A DNA stretch of 52,305 nt from Trueperaceae bacterium (GTDB lineage: Bacteria > Deinococcota > Deinococci > Deinococcales > Trueperaceae). Location: the NCBI GenBank assembly GCA_007130855.1, contig SLRS01000020.1, forward strand, positions 1-52,305. Direction: 5' to 3'. The stretch's first letter is position 1. Every line of letters starts with the position of its first letter. The notes beneath the pieces were generated by a model that saw nothing but the letters and a program-made list of their open reading frames with translations, did no database searches and had not been told where the DNA came from. This document shows, in pieces, positions 31,769-43,324 of this stretch. The position numbers and the translations under genes are program-made.

Positions 31769-33406
31769 ATGCGGGGCTTGATCGCATGCCATGAGCCGCC
31801 CGCAGCTGCGGTCGGCCGGGAGATCTTCGCTCGCGGTGGGAATGTCGCAGACGTCGCGATCGCCACCGCCTATGCCCAGGCGGTAGCGAACCCATTCGAC
31901 AGTGGGCTATCCGGCAAGGCGTCGATTCACGTCAGGCTCGACGGTGCCGTCGCCATTCTCGATGCGGGCCACGTCATCGGTTCCAAGGTTCCGCCCGACC
32001 TATGGCGCGACAAGTATCGCGGCCGCATGTATGGGGTCGGTCCGTTCATCGTCGAGGACTACGTCAACTTCGTCGGCTACGGCGCCATCATGACGCCGGG
32101 CTTCGTGCCGGCGACGCAACTGCTGTTCGAGCGCTTCGGTAGCGGTCGGCTCAGCTGGGAAGCGTTGCTCCAACCCGCCGTTCGGTTGGCCTCGGAGGGC
32201 TTCCTCGTCTTCCCGACGATCGCCTACGAGTGGGACGACGACCACGTATCGGTCCCACCTGCGCAATGGAACCTGAGACAGACCGTGGCCGCCGGCAATG
32301 CGGCGGCTCGGAGCCTCCTCTTCAAACCCGACGGCCGGGCCTATCGGAACGGCGAGTTGTTCAGGCAGCCGGATCACGCTCGGACGTTGGCGCGCATCGG
32401 AGCCGAGGGTCCCGAGGTGTTCTACAAGGGCGAACTCGCCAAGGTCATCGCGCAGGACTTCGAGGCCAACGGCGCCTTCGTGACGTTCGAGGACATGGCC
32501 GAGTACGAGGTGTTGGTGCACGAGCCGATCGAGGTCACGTACCGCGGTCATCGGATCACGGCGAACCCGCCCCCCGGGAACGGGATGATCGCGCTGCTGA
32601 TGCTCAACATCCTGGAGGGGTTCGACCTCGCCGGTCTCGGGTATCACAGCCCGGACTACATCGCCACGCTGACGGACTGCATGCGTGCAGCGTTCGTCGA
32701 CCGAGCGCGATATCGAGGCGACCCTGCGTTCGTCGACGTACCGATCGAGCGCCTGCTGTCGAAGGAGCACGCGGCCCAATGGCAGGAGCGGGTGCGCGCC
32801 GGAGACGTGCCTGCGCCGACTTGGGCCGAAGAGGACGAGAGCACGACGCACCTGAGCGTGATGGACAGCGCCGGAAACGCGGTCTCGATGACCCACTCCA
32901 CCGGGGGCTACGCTGGAGCGGCGGTCGTTACCGACGGCTTGGGCTTCTTGCACAACAGCCACATGAAACTGTTCGATCCCATGCCTGGGTCGGTCGACTC
33001 GATCGTGGCGGGCAAGCGACAAGGTGGGAGCGTGCCGATCATCGTGAGCAAGGACGGGGAGCCGATCCTGGTCGTGGGCGGGGCAGGGGGGACGCGTCAG
33101 GTGACGGGTACGGTGCAGACGATCGTGAACGTGATCGATCACGAGATGGAAGCTCACAAGGCGGTGTCCGCGAGTCGCGTGCATAGCGAGCACCCTGCAT
33201 GGCTCTTCTACGAGCCTGGCATCCCCGCCGAGAGCGTCGAGGTGCTGCGCCGGCGCGGCCGGAGCGTGCAGCCTGCGCCCGTCGACCTGGGCAAGATCAA
33301 CGCCGTGCAGCGCGATCCCGTCACGGGGCAGCTCCACGACGGAGGCGAAGTCCGCGGGGACGCGGGGCGGGGCTTCGTGGGTTATTTCGATGACGGCAGC
33401 GACTGA
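31769..33406 (+). CDS. ggt: Gamma-glutamyltransferase / gamma-glutamyl hydrolase
   Basis: An Ntn-type autoprocessing enzyme that cleaves gamma-glutamyl amide bonds. The 545-aa precursor has the small-subunit nucleophile Thr at residue 359 in ESTTHLSVMDSAGNAVSMT, and GYAGAAVVTDGLGFLHNSHM and VGGAGGTRQVTGTVQTIVNVID match the family. No signal peptide is present, so it is probably cytoplasmic and acts after uptake. GAGGAGG (31753-31759) serves the ATG at 31769. It lies inside the transporter operon, which indicates that the transported solute, or its derivative, has a gamma-glutamyl-like amide. Confidence 0.9.
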   Translation: MRGLIACHEPPAAAVGREIFARGGNVADVAIATAYAQAVANPFDSGLSGKASIHVRLDGAVAILDAGHVIGSKVPPDLWRDKYRGRMYGVGPFIVEDYVNFVGYGAIMTPGFVPATQLLFERFGSGRLSWEALLQPAVRLASEGFLVFPTIAYEWDDDHVSVPPAQWNLRQTVAAGNAAARSLLFKPDGRAYRNGELFRQPDHARTLARIGAEGPEVFYKGELAKVIAQDFEANGAFVTFEDMAEYEVLVHEPIEVTYRGHRITANPPPGNGMIALLMLNILEGFDLAGLGYHSPDYIATLTDCMRAAFVDRARYRGDPAFVDVPIERLLSKEHAAQWQERVRAGDVPAPTWAEEDESTTHLSVMDSAGNAVSMTHSTGGYAGAAVVTDGLGFLHNSHMKLFDPMPGSVDSIVAGKRQGGSVPIIVSKDGEPILVVGGAGGTRQVTGTVQTIVNVIDHEMEAHKAVSASRVHSEHPAWLFYEPGIPAESVEVLRRRGRSVQPAPVDLGKINAVQRDPVTGQLHDGGEVRGDAGRGFVGYFDDGSD

Positions 33407-33436
33407 CGTGCTAGTTCGCGGGAGCGGCCGACTCGC

Positions 33437-34357
33437 ATGATGGTGCTGATGGTGCAGCGCCTCGGACAGCTCGTGTTCGTGCTGCTGGCGCTGACCATGT
33501 TGATCTTCGGCCTGATGCACGTGTCCGGCGACCCCGTGGCGCTGATGGCCGGTGAGGGGGCGACGCTGGCCGAGCTCGAGCGCGTTCGTGAGCGCATGGG
33601 CTTCGATCAGCCGGTGTACGTCCAGTACGGCCGCTACATGGCGGGGTTGCTGCGCGGTGACCTGGGCACGTCGATGCGGCAGCAGCGTCCCGTCGCCACC
33701 TTGGTGCTGGAGCGGGTGCCCGCTACCTTGCAGTTGACGGTCGTGGCGCAGTTGGTGGCGATCGTCGTGGCGTTTCCGGTAGGCGTGGTGTCGGCGATCT
33801 GGCGTAACTCGGTGTTCGATCGGGCGGCCATGTCGGCAGCGGTGTTCGCGCAGGCGATCCCGGTGTTCTGGTTCGGGATCATCTTGATCCTCGTGTTCAG
33901 CGTAGGGCTCCGCTGGACGCCGGTCGGGGGGCGAGCGAGCGCCCTTGCCCTGGTGCTTCCCGTCATCACTCTCAGCGCCGTCTTCGTGGCCCAGAATGCT
34001 CGCCTGATCAGGTCCTCGCTGTTGGAGGTGATGTCGCTGGACTTCGTCCGCACGGCGCGCGCCAAGGGCGTCGCGGAGCGGAGCGTCATCTTCCGCCACG
34101 CGATGCGTAACGCGCTCATCCCCGTGGTGACGATCCTCGGACTCCAGTTCAGCAATCTCCTGAGCGGCGCGGTCGTCACCGAGATGGTCTTCGCGTGGCC
34201 CGGGTTGGGTCGGCTGCTCGTCCAGGCGGTGCTCGGACGGGACGTGCCGCTGGTCCTGGGCTCCACGATCATGATCGCGGTGGTGGTCGTCTTCATCAAC
34301 CTGATCGTCGACATGCTCTACGGCGTGATCGATCCGCGTGTCAGGACCGAGTCCTGA
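33437..34357 (+). CDS. ABC transporter permease, DppB type
   Basis: A 306-aa inner-membrane permease with about six membrane segments. Family blocks: RLGQLVFVLLALTMLIFGLMHVSGDPV at the N-terminus, MGFDQPVYVQYGRYMAGLLRGDLGTSM and the ATPase-contact (EAA) loop DFVRTARAKGVAERSVIFRHAMRNALIP. It pairs with the DppC-type permease that starts 2 bases after its stop and with the binding protein at 30139. No DppD/DppF ATPase gene is in the locus. Confidence 0.92.
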   Translation: MMVLMVQRLGQLVFVLLALTMLIFGLMHVSGDPVALMAGEGATLAELERVRERMGFDQPVYVQYGRYMAGLLRGDLGTSMRQQRPVATLVLERVPATLQLTVVAQLVAIVVAFPVGVVSAIWRNSVFDRAAMSAAVFAQAIPVFWFGIILILVFSVGLRWTPVGGRASALALVLPVITLSAVFVAQNARLIRSSLLEVMSLDFVRTARAKGVAERSVIFRHAMRNALIPVVTILGLQFSNLLSGAVVTEMVFAWPGLGRLLVQAVLGRDVPLVLGSTIMIAVVVVFINLIVDMLYGVIDPRVRTES

Positions 34358-34358
34358 G

Positions 34359-35255
34359 ATGGCCACCGGCGTCACGGTCGCCAGCGCCACACGTCTGGGC
34401 CGGCTCCGTCGCTCCATTCGTGACCTGCAACTGACGATGCCGGTCGTGGCGAGCTTCGTCCTGCTGCTCCTGATCGTGGTCTTGGCGGTGTTCGCACCGC
34501 TGTTCGCCTCGTACGGTCCCAACGAGATCCAGCTGCGCGACCGCCTCACGCCGCCGCTCTCGATCGACGCCAGTGGCGACTTCCGGCTCATGGGTACCGA
34601 CGGCCTCGGTCGAGACATCTGGAGCAGGGTGCTCTACGGCGCCCGCCTGTCGCTCCTGATCGGCCTGAGCACGGTGTTGATCGGGGGGACGCTGGGCCTG
34701 GTACTCGGCCTGATGGCGGGCTACAGCGGCGGCATCTGGGAGGACATCATCATGCGAGGGGCGGACATTCAGATCGCCTTGCCGAGCATGGTGCTCTACA
34801 TCGCCATCTTGTCGGTCCTCGGTGGTGGCCTGCTGCAGGTGATCCTGATCCTGGGCTTCACGGGTTGGGTGAACTACGCCCGCGTCGCGCGTGCGCAGGT
34901 GTTGGCGTTGCGCAACCAAGAGTTCGTGCTGGCCGCGCGCTCGTTGGGTGCCTCGCGCAGCCGTGTGCTGGTGAAGCACATCACGCCGAACATGCTCGCG
35001 CCGATCATCGTCATCGCGAGCTTCGACGTCGCCAAGAACATCGTGGTGGCGGCGGCGTTGAGCTTCATCGGGATCGGCATCCCCCCGGATGTCCCCACGT
35101 GGGGCGGCATGCTGTCCGAGGCCCGCGACGTCATGCGGCTGGCCTGGTGGCCGGCGACGTTGCCGGGTGTGGCGCTGATGCTCCTGGTGCTGTCGGTGAA
35201 CCTGATCGGCGACTGGGTCAGGGACCTGCTCGATCCGAGATTGGGGGCCTCATAG
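34359..35255 (+). CDS. ABC transporter permease, DppC type
   Basis: A 298-aa permease with an N-terminal cytoplasmic stretch and six membrane segments. Typical features are FAPLFASYGPNEIQLRDRLTPP, HxLGTDxxGRD-like LMGTDGLGRDIWSRVLYGAR, and the EAA loop EFVLAARSLGASRSRVLVKHITPN. The ATG at 34359 follows the upstream stop by 1 base; a GTG at 34338 is less likely. It would form the heterodimeric channel with the DppB-type protein. Confidence 0.92.
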   Translation: MATGVTVASATRLGRLRRSIRDLQLTMPVVASFVLLLLIVVLAVFAPLFASYGPNEIQLRDRLTPPLSIDASGDFRLMGTDGLGRDIWSRVLYGARLSLLIGLSTVLIGGTLGLVLGLMAGYSGGIWEDIIMRGADIQIALPSMVLYIAILSVLGGGLLQVILILGFTGWVNYARVARAQVLALRNQEFVLAARSLGASRSRVLVKHITPNMLAPIIVIASFDVAKNIVVAAALSFIGIGIPPDVPTWGGMLSEARDVMRLAWWPATLPGVALMLLVLSVNLIGDWVRDLLDPRLGAS

Positions 35256-35318
35256 CGGGAGCGCTGGAAGAGCCGATTTCGTTCACGTCACGTCGCAGTC
35301 GTTCGGCGGAGGTATCGC

Positions 35319-36095
35319 ATGCGCACGAATCGCATCAAGCAACGCATCGCTTCGGGAACACCCTCGTTGGGCATCGGGCTGTTGTGGCCCTCGCCCGAGA
35401 TCGTGGATCTCGTGGGGGCCCTGGGCTTCGAGTGGCTGTGGCTCGACCTGGAGCACGGCCCGTTCGACTTGCTCAGCCTGTCGCACACGATCCGCGCTGC
35501 GGAGGCAGCAGGCATGGACACCATCATCCGCTTGCCGCGGTCGCGCGATCCGGAGGCGATGCTCCCGTACCTGGAGACGGGTGCCATGGGCGTGATCATG
35601 GCGCATACGCAGGGTGCCGCGGACGTGGAGTTCGCCCTCGACGCGGTGAAGTACCCTCCGGTCGGCCAGCGCAGCGCCGGGACGATGCGCGGCGCCGGCT
35701 GGGGCGCGGACAGTGGCTTCTACGAGCACTTCAACCGTGAGTCGCTGATCATGGCGCTCGTCGAGGACGAGGTCGGCATCGGCAACCTCGATTCCATCCT
35801 CGCCGTCGACGGGCTCGACGCCGTGGTCATCGGCTATGGCGATTTGTCGTTGACGATGGGGCATCCCGAGAACAAGGCCCACCCCGACGTGCAGCAGGTC
35901 GGCCTGGCGGCGCAGGAGCGGGTGCTCGCTTCCGGCAAGGTGCTCCAGGTCACCGCACAAGACGGCAAGGAAGCGGCCGAGTGGATCGAGCGCGGGGCGC
36001 TCATGGTGCGCTGCACGGCCGCCACCATCCTCACCGCCGGCTTGCGTCCATGGCTGGCCGACGCCAAGGCGGCGGCCGGCAGCGCGAGGCGCTGA
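35319..36095 (+). CDS. HpcH/HpaI family aldolase
   Basis: A 258-aa class II-type aldolase that cleaves 4-hydroxy-2-oxo acids to pyruvate (or a related ketoacid) and an aldehyde. Catalytic His in WLDLEHGPFD, Arg in TIIRLPRS and the metal ligands Glu in ALVEDEVGI and Asp in GYGDLSLTMG are present. GGAGG (35307-35311) precedes the ATG. It lies directly after the permeases, so the imported compound probably gives a hydroxy-oxo acid intermediate. Exact substrate unknown. Confidence 0.88.
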   Translation: MRTNRIKQRIASGTPSLGIGLLWPSPEIVDLVGALGFEWLWLDLEHGPFDLLSLSHTIRAAEAAGMDTIIRLPRSRDPEAMLPYLETGAMGVIMAHTQGAADVEFALDAVKYPPVGQRSAGTMRGAGWGADSGFYEHFNRESLIMALVEDEVGIGNLDSILAVDGLDAVVIGYGDLSLTMGHPENKAHPDVQQVGLAAQERVLASGKVLQVTAQDGKEAAEWIERGALMVRCTAATILTAGLRPWLADAKAAAGSARR

Positions 36096-36194
36096 GCCGG
36101 GTCGAGGTGGGCGGCACGACGCCCGGGAGCCGCCCTGAGGCGCGAGTGGTCGATCAGCTTGGACGACATGTGTCGTCGACGAATCGAGGAGCCG

Positions 36195-37508
36195 ATGGCA
36201 GTCCGGCATGATCCTGACGAGATAGCCCTCGTCGCTGACGAGTACGTGTGGGTACTCGACCCCACGGAGCCGATGCTCGGGCCCGTCGCGCCCGGTGCGG
36301 CGGTGCGCTTCCGCACGCCGCCCGGCTGCTGGGGCTCGATGCTGACCCCCGACTTCGCGAGCGGTCACGAAGTCACGCGGCCGCTGCGCGTCGAGGGCGC
36401 AGAGCCCGGTGACGCTGTGGTCCTGCGGATCGACCGCATCCGGGTCCTCTCCGCGGCCACGGTGAGCGGGACGCACGCCATCGACGCCAGCCACCATGCC
36501 GGTGATCCAGGCGTCGCCGCCAAGTGTCCGGGGTGCGGCCTGGTGAACCCAGCATCGCGGCTGAGCGACGGCGACCCACCCGAGGTGCTCTGCGCCCGGT
36601 GCGGCTCGCCCGTGCGGCCGTACCGATTCCAGCAGGGCTACACCATGGCCTTCGACGACACGCGGCGGATGGGCGTGACCGTGCACGGCGACGGCGTCGC
36701 ACGGATTCGCCGGGAAGCCGAGGCGCAACTCGGCCTACCGCCGGCATCACGGCAGCATGCCGTGACCCGCTTCGCGATGGACAGCCCGTGGTGTCTGGGC
36801 GCGCGCGTAGAGCCGATGATCGGCAACATCGGCACGACCCCGGCGATCGCCGTTCCATCCTCCCGCAATGCCGGTGACCTCGCCTGGAGACTGAGCACCT
36901 TGGCGGGCCGGCACCGCCTCGATCCCGGCGACTTCGCTTTGCTGACCGATGGGCACATGGACGTCAACGAGGTGCGGGAGGGCGCCGTCGTGGTGGCGCC
37001 GGTGCGGGTCTCGGGCGCCGGTGTCTACGTCGGTGACGTGCACGCCATGCAGGGTGACGGCGAGTTGGCCGATCACACGACGGACGTGGCCGCGGAGGTG
37101 ACGCTGACGATCGAGGTGATCAAGGGCCTCGACCTCCCTGGCCCGATCGTCTTGGCGAGGCCCGAGGACCTGCCGCGGATCCTCCGTCCCCTGACGGCGG
37201 ACGATCGGGCGGCAAGCGAACGCATCGAACGGCTCATGGGCGTGCGCGTCGAGACCGGTCGGCATCCACTCGAGATGGTCGGGACTGGCCGGGACATCAA
37301 CCGGGCCACCGACGACGCGATCGCGCGGCTGGCCAGCTTGACGAGGTGGAGCATCGATGAGGTGCGCAATCGAGCGACGATCACGGGCGGGGTCAGGATC
37401 GGGCGCCTGCCCGGCGTCGTGACGGTCGGCGTCCTCATCCCGACCGCCTTGGCGTCCTCGCTCGGGCTCCTGGGCCTGCTGGACGAACACTTCGTGCCGG
37501 CAGCCTGA
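36195..37508 (+). CDS. Acetamidase/formamidase family amidohydrolase with embedded zinc ribbon
   Basis: A 437-aa member of the FmdA/AmdA family, which hydrolyses small amides to acid and ammonia. Family blocks: TPPGCWGSMLTPDFASGH, LGARVEPMIGNIGTTPA, DGHMDVNEVREGAVVVAPVRVSGAGVYVGDVHAMQGDGEL written in order, and the late VRIGRLPGVVTVGVLIP. An insert between the first two blocks carries C111-C114 and C133-C136 (CPGCG ... CARCG), a rubredoxin-like zinc ribbon. GAGGAG (36186-36191) supports the ATG at 36195. It ends the GntR-controlled operon, so its amide substrate is probably a catabolic intermediate. Confidence 0.85.
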   Translation: MAVRHDPDEIALVADEYVWVLDPTEPMLGPVAPGAAVRFRTPPGCWGSMLTPDFASGHEVTRPLRVEGAEPGDAVVLRIDRIRVLSAATVSGTHAIDASHHAGDPGVAAKCPGCGLVNPASRLSDGDPPEVLCARCGSPVRPYRFQQGYTMAFDDTRRMGVTVHGDGVARIRREAEAQLGLPPASRQHAVTRFAMDSPWCLGARVEPMIGNIGTTPAIAVPSSRNAGDLAWRLSTLAGRHRLDPGDFALLTDGHMDVNEVREGAVVVAPVRVSGAGVYVGDVHAMQGDGELADHTTDVAAEVTLTIEVIKGLDLPGPIVLARPEDLPRILRPLTADDRAASERIERLMGVRVETGRHPLEMVGTGRDINRATDDAIARLASLTRWSIDEVRNRATITGGVRIGRLPGVVTVGVLIPTALASSLGLLGLLDEHFVPAA

Positions 37509-37636
37509 GCATTTCCTGGAGGCGCCGAGGTCGCAAGGTCGCCGGACCCCGCCGCCGCTCTCGACAGGGGCATCTACCCCTTCCGCAAGGCTCCCCTGCA
37601 TACGACCATGCGGAGACTGCAAAGGAGGCACGAGGC

Positions 37637-38950
37637 ATGGCACAGAAGCCGATACGCGAGGCTGACGGCATGCGGATGATCGCCCGCTGGCTGGGCGAAT
37701 ACTCCGATGGTCAGCACACCGTCGAGGACAAGTTCGTCACGGTGACGCCGGAGACCGACATGGACACGCTGCCGCTCGCACACGAGTGGCTGGTCGAGGA
37801 GAAGCTGGTGGTGAAGCCCGACCAGCTGATCAAGCGCCGCGGCAAGAACGACCTCGTCTTGGTGAACGCGTCGTTCGACCAGGCCAAGCAGTGGATCGCG
37901 GAGAAGGCGAAGGCGCCTCTCACCATCCACGGCGTCTTCGACGAGGACGGTAAGCCGCTCGACGAGGGGACCTTCGGACGGCTCAGCCACTTCCTGATCG
38001 AGCCATGCTGCACGCACGACCCGTCCGAGGAGTGCTACCTCGCCATGATGGCGACCACCGACGGCGACGAGATCCTCTTCTACCACCAGGGCGGCGTGGA
38101 CGTCGGCGACGTCGAGGCCAGGGCCGCCAGGCTGGCCGTGCCGGTCGGCACGTTCCCCGCGGCGTCGGAGATCGAGCGGGCCCTGCTAGGCGCGGTTCCG
38201 CCCGGGCGACGCGAACACCTCGCCGGCTTCGTCGCCTCGCTGTTCAAGCTCTACGCCGACCTGAACTACACCTTCCTGGAGATCAACCCGATCGTCGTGA
38301 CCGAGGACGCCGTGATCCCGCTCGACTTGGCCGCGAAGCTCGACAGCGCCGCCGCCTTCGAGAGCGGCAAGAAGTGGGGCGACATCGACTTCCCGACGCC
38401 GTTCGGCCAGACCGCGTCGAAGGAGGAAGCGTTCATCGAGAGCCTCGATGCGAAGACCGGCGCCTCCTTGAAGCTGACGGTGCTGAACCCCGAGGGCCGC
38501 GTGTGGACCATGGTCGCCGGGGGCGGCGCCTCGGTCATCTTCGCCGATACCATCACCGACCTCGGCTTCATGGACGAACTCGCCAACTACGGCGAGTACT
38601 CGGGCGATCCGAACGAGGAGTTCACGTACCTGTACGCGAAGACGATCCTCGATCTCATGACCCGTACGAAGCATCCACAGGGCAAGGTGCTGCTCATCGG
38701 CGGCGGCATCGCCAACTTCACGGACGTCGCCAATACCTTCAAGGGCATCATCAGGGCCCTGCGCGAGTACAAGATCCAGCTGCAGGACTACCGGGTCCAC
38801 ATCTACGTGCGCCGCGGCGGTCCGAACTATCGCGAGGGGCTGCGGATGATGCGCGAGCTCGGCCAGGAGCTCAACGTCCCCATCGAGGTCTACGGTCCGG
38901 AGACGCACATGACCAAGATCGTCTCGATGGCGCTGAAGGAGGCGAACTAG
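37637..38950 (+). CDS. aclB: ATP-citrate lyase subunit B (ATP-grasp and citrate-binding part)
   Basis: Smaller subunit of the two-subunit ATP-citrate lyase, which makes acetyl-CoA and oxaloacetate from citrate, CoA and ATP. The 437-aa protein aligns with the N-terminal third of animal ATP-citrate lyase: FLIEPCCTHDPSEECYLAMMAT, FYHQGGVDVGDVEARA, YTFLEINPIVV, MVAGGGASVIFADTITDLG, LANYGEYSG and RRGGPNYREGLRMMRELG. AAAGGAGG (37621-37628) is the ribosome site. The aclA ATG follows its stop directly, so the subunits are made in equal amounts. Confidence 0.95.
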   Translation: MAQKPIREADGMRMIARWLGEYSDGQHTVEDKFVTVTPETDMDTLPLAHEWLVEEKLVVKPDQLIKRRGKNDLVLVNASFDQAKQWIAEKAKAPLTIHGVFDEDGKPLDEGTFGRLSHFLIEPCCTHDPSEECYLAMMATTDGDEILFYHQGGVDVGDVEARAARLAVPVGTFPAASEIERALLGAVPPGRREHLAGFVASLFKLYADLNYTFLEINPIVVTEDAVIPLDLAAKLDSAAAFESGKKWGDIDFPTPFGQTASKEEAFIESLDAKTGASLKLTVLNPEGRVWTMVAGGGASVIFADTITDLGFMDELANYGEYSGDPNEEFTYLYAKTILDLMTRTKHPQGKVLLIGGGIANFTDVANTFKGIIRALREYKIQLQDYRVHIYVRRGGPNYREGLRMMRELGQELNVPIEVYGPETHMTKIVSMALKEAN

Positions 38951-40873
38951 ATGTCGGTCACGCAGGATACGGCGACCCAGGGTGTTCCCGAGCCGCAGGC
39001 GACGGCCGTGACCATTCCCACGCTGGAGGCCACACCCGTCTCCCAGAAGGCCCCGGGCGAGCTCTTCGACAAGACCACCCAAGCGTTCATCTACAACAAC
39101 CAGGTGAACGCGGTCCAGCGGATGCTCGACTTCGACTTCGCCTCGCACCGGACGACGCCTTCGGTGGCGGCGATCATCAACCCGACCGGCTCCGACAGCC
39201 TGTGCAAGTTCTTCTTCGGCAAGCGGGAGATCCTCATCCCGATGTACCGGCACCTCGAAAAGGCCGCGCAGCAGCACCCGAACGTCGACGTGATGATCAA
39301 CTTCGCGTCGTTCCGGTCGGCCGCGGCCTCGACCGACGAGGCGCTCGACCTGCCCCAGATCAGGACCGTGGCGGTGATCGCCGAGGGCGTCCCCGAGCGC
39401 AAGACCAAGCTGCTGACGGCGAAGGCCAGGCGACTCGGCAAGACCATCATCGGACCGGCGACGGTCGGTGGCATCAAGGCCGGCTGCTTCAAGATCGGCA
39501 ACACCGGCGGGACGATGGAGAACATCGTCGAGTCCAAGCTCCACCGGCCCGGCTCGGTAGGCTTCGTGTCGAAGTCGGGCGGGCTGTCGAACGAGGAATA
39601 CTTCACCATTGCCATGAACACCGACGGGCTCTACGAGGGGATCGCCGTCGGCGGGGATGCCTATCCGGGCTCCACGCTGCTCGACCATCTGCTGCGCTTC
39701 GAGCAGATCCCCGAGATCAAGATGCTGGTCTGCCTCGGTGAACTCGGCGGCAGCGGCGAGTACGACATCGTGCGGGCCCTCGAGGAGGGGCGGATCACCA
39801 AGCCGTTGGTGATGTGGGTCACCGGCACCTGCTCGAAGGCCTTCAAGACCGAAGTGCAGTTCGGCCACGCCGGGGCCAAGGTGGGCTCCGACGCCGAGAC
39901 CGCCGATGCCAAGAACGCGGCCCTGCGCCGGGCCGGTGCCCTCGTGCCGGACTCGTACGACGATTACGGCGAGTTGATCCGGCAGACCTACCAGGGGCTC
40001 GTGGAGCAGGGCGTGATCGTGCCGACACCCGAGCCCGAGGTGCCCGTCATCCCCCTCGATTACGCCAAGGCGGTCAAGGAAGGCGTCATCCGCAAGCCCG
40101 CGTCGTTCATCACCACCATCTCCGACGATCGCGGCGAGGAACTCACGTACGGCACCATGCCGATCTCGCAGGTGTTCGAGCAGGACCTCGGCGTCGGTGG
40201 CGTACTGAGCCTGCTGTGGTTCAAGCGGCTGCTGCCGGCGTACGCCACGAAGTTCATCGAGATGACGCTGATGGTCACGGCCGATCACGGCCCGGCGGTC
40301 TCGGGCGCGCACAACACCATCGTCGCCACCCGGGCCGGCAAGGATCTGGTCTCGTCGGTGGTGAGCGGCATGCTCACCATCGGACCGCGCTTCGGCGGCG
40401 CCGTGGACGGTGCCGCGCAGATGTTCTCCGATGCCTTCGACCGCGGGCTCTCGCCGCAGGCGTTCGTGGACGAGATGAAGCGCAAGGGCGTCAACATCCA
40501 GGGCATCGGGCACCGCGTCAAGAGCATCCACAACCCCGACATGCGCGTGTCGATCATCAACGCCTACGTGCTCGAGCACTTCAAGAAGTCGGACCTGCTG
40601 CGCTACGCCTTGGAGGTCGAGAAGATCACCACGGCCAAGCGGAACAACCTCATCCTCAACGTCGACGGCTGCATCGGCATCGCCTTCGCCGATATGCTGC
40701 GTTCGGAGATGCCCAAGGAGGAGGCCGACATGTACATCCAGCTGGGTGCACTGAACGGTCTGTTCGTCTTGGGGAGGAGCATCGGGCTCATGGGGCATCA
40801 CCTCGATCAGAAGCGTCTCAAGCAGGGCCTGTATCGGCACCCGTGGGACGACATCGCCTACATGTTGGACTGA
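38951..40873 (+). CDS. aclA: ATP-citrate lyase subunit A (CoA-binding and citryl-CoA lyase part)
   Basis: Larger subunit of ATP-citrate lyase, 640 aa. It contains the CoA-ligase-like domain with the phospho-histidine H306 in [10 protein letters not shown] and a citrate-synthase-like lyase domain with [44 protein letters not shown] and [11 protein letters not shown]. The C-terminus [18 protein letters not shown] is nearly the same as in animal ATP-citrate lyase. The first 33 or so residues are a Thr/Pro-rich extension. The icd gene starts 18 bases after its stop. Confidence 0.96.
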   Translation: MSVTQDTATQGVPEPQATAVTIPTLEATPVSQKAPGELFDKTTQAFIYNNQVNAVQRMLDFDFASHRTTPSVAAIINPTGSDSLCKFFFGKREILIPMYRHLEKAAQQHPNVDVMINFASFRSAAASTDEALDLPQIRTVAVIAEGVPERKTKLLTAKARRLGKTIIGPATVGGIKAGCFKIGNTGGTMENIVESKLHRPGSVGFVSKSGGLSNEEYFTIAMNTDGLYEGIAVGGDAYPGSTLLDHLLRFEQIPEIKMLVCLGELGGSGEYDIVRALEEGRITKPLVMWVTGTCSKAFKTEVQFGHAGAKVGSDAETADAKNAALRRAGALVPDSYDDYGELIRQTYQGLVEQGVIVPTPEPEVPVIPLDYAKAVKEGVIRKPASFITTISDDRGEELTYGTMPISQVFEQDLGVGGVLSLLWFKRLLPAYATKFIEMTLMVTADHGPAVSGAHNTIVATRAGKDLVSSVVSGMLTIGPRFGGAVDGAAQMFSDAFDRGLSPQAFVDEMKRKGVNIQGIGHRVKSIHNPDMRVSIINAYVLEHFKKSDLLRYALEVEKITTAKRNNLILNVDGCIGIAFADMLRSEMPKEEADMYIQLGALNGLFVLGRSIGLMGHHLDQKRLKQGLYRHPWDDIAYMLD

Positions 40874-43135
<2,262 letters not shown>

Positions 43136-43152
43136 TTCCCAGTACGGCGATG

Positions 43153-43187
43153 GCGGCGGCGGCCCGCGCGATGCGGGCCGCCGCCGC
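43153..43187 (+). terminator. Strong stem-loop terminator of the acl-icd operon
   Basis: A perfect 15-bp GC stem (GCGGCGGCGGCCCGC with its complement) closes a 5-base loop, 17 bases after the icd stop. There is no T-run. Confidence 0.65.
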
Positions 43188-43234
43188 GCCGTGATGACGA
43201 GGGCGTGGGTGCTTCCGAAGGGGCCGGGCATGGC

Positions 43235-43276
43235 TTGACAATGCGCCGCCGCGCCGGTATGATGTGAGCGTTCACA
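43235..43276 (+). promoter_or_regulatory. Promoter of the first lacI with overlapping LacI-type operator
   Basis: TTGACA (43235-43240), a 17-bp spacer and TATGAT (43258-43263) form a near-consensus promoter. The operator TGTGAGCGTTCACA (43263-43276; one mismatch from a perfect palindrome) overlaps the last -10 base and covers the start site. Confidence 0.78.
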
Positions 43277-43324
43277 ACTACTCGGTTCTGGCACTCGACG
43301 GACGTCTTCGACGGAGGGGTGCAT

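Noticed and set aside
32000-34618. An 872-codon open frame on the minus strand opposite ggt and the DppB-type gene
   Set aside because: Same reasoning; no motif and His/Arg-rich low-information sequence.
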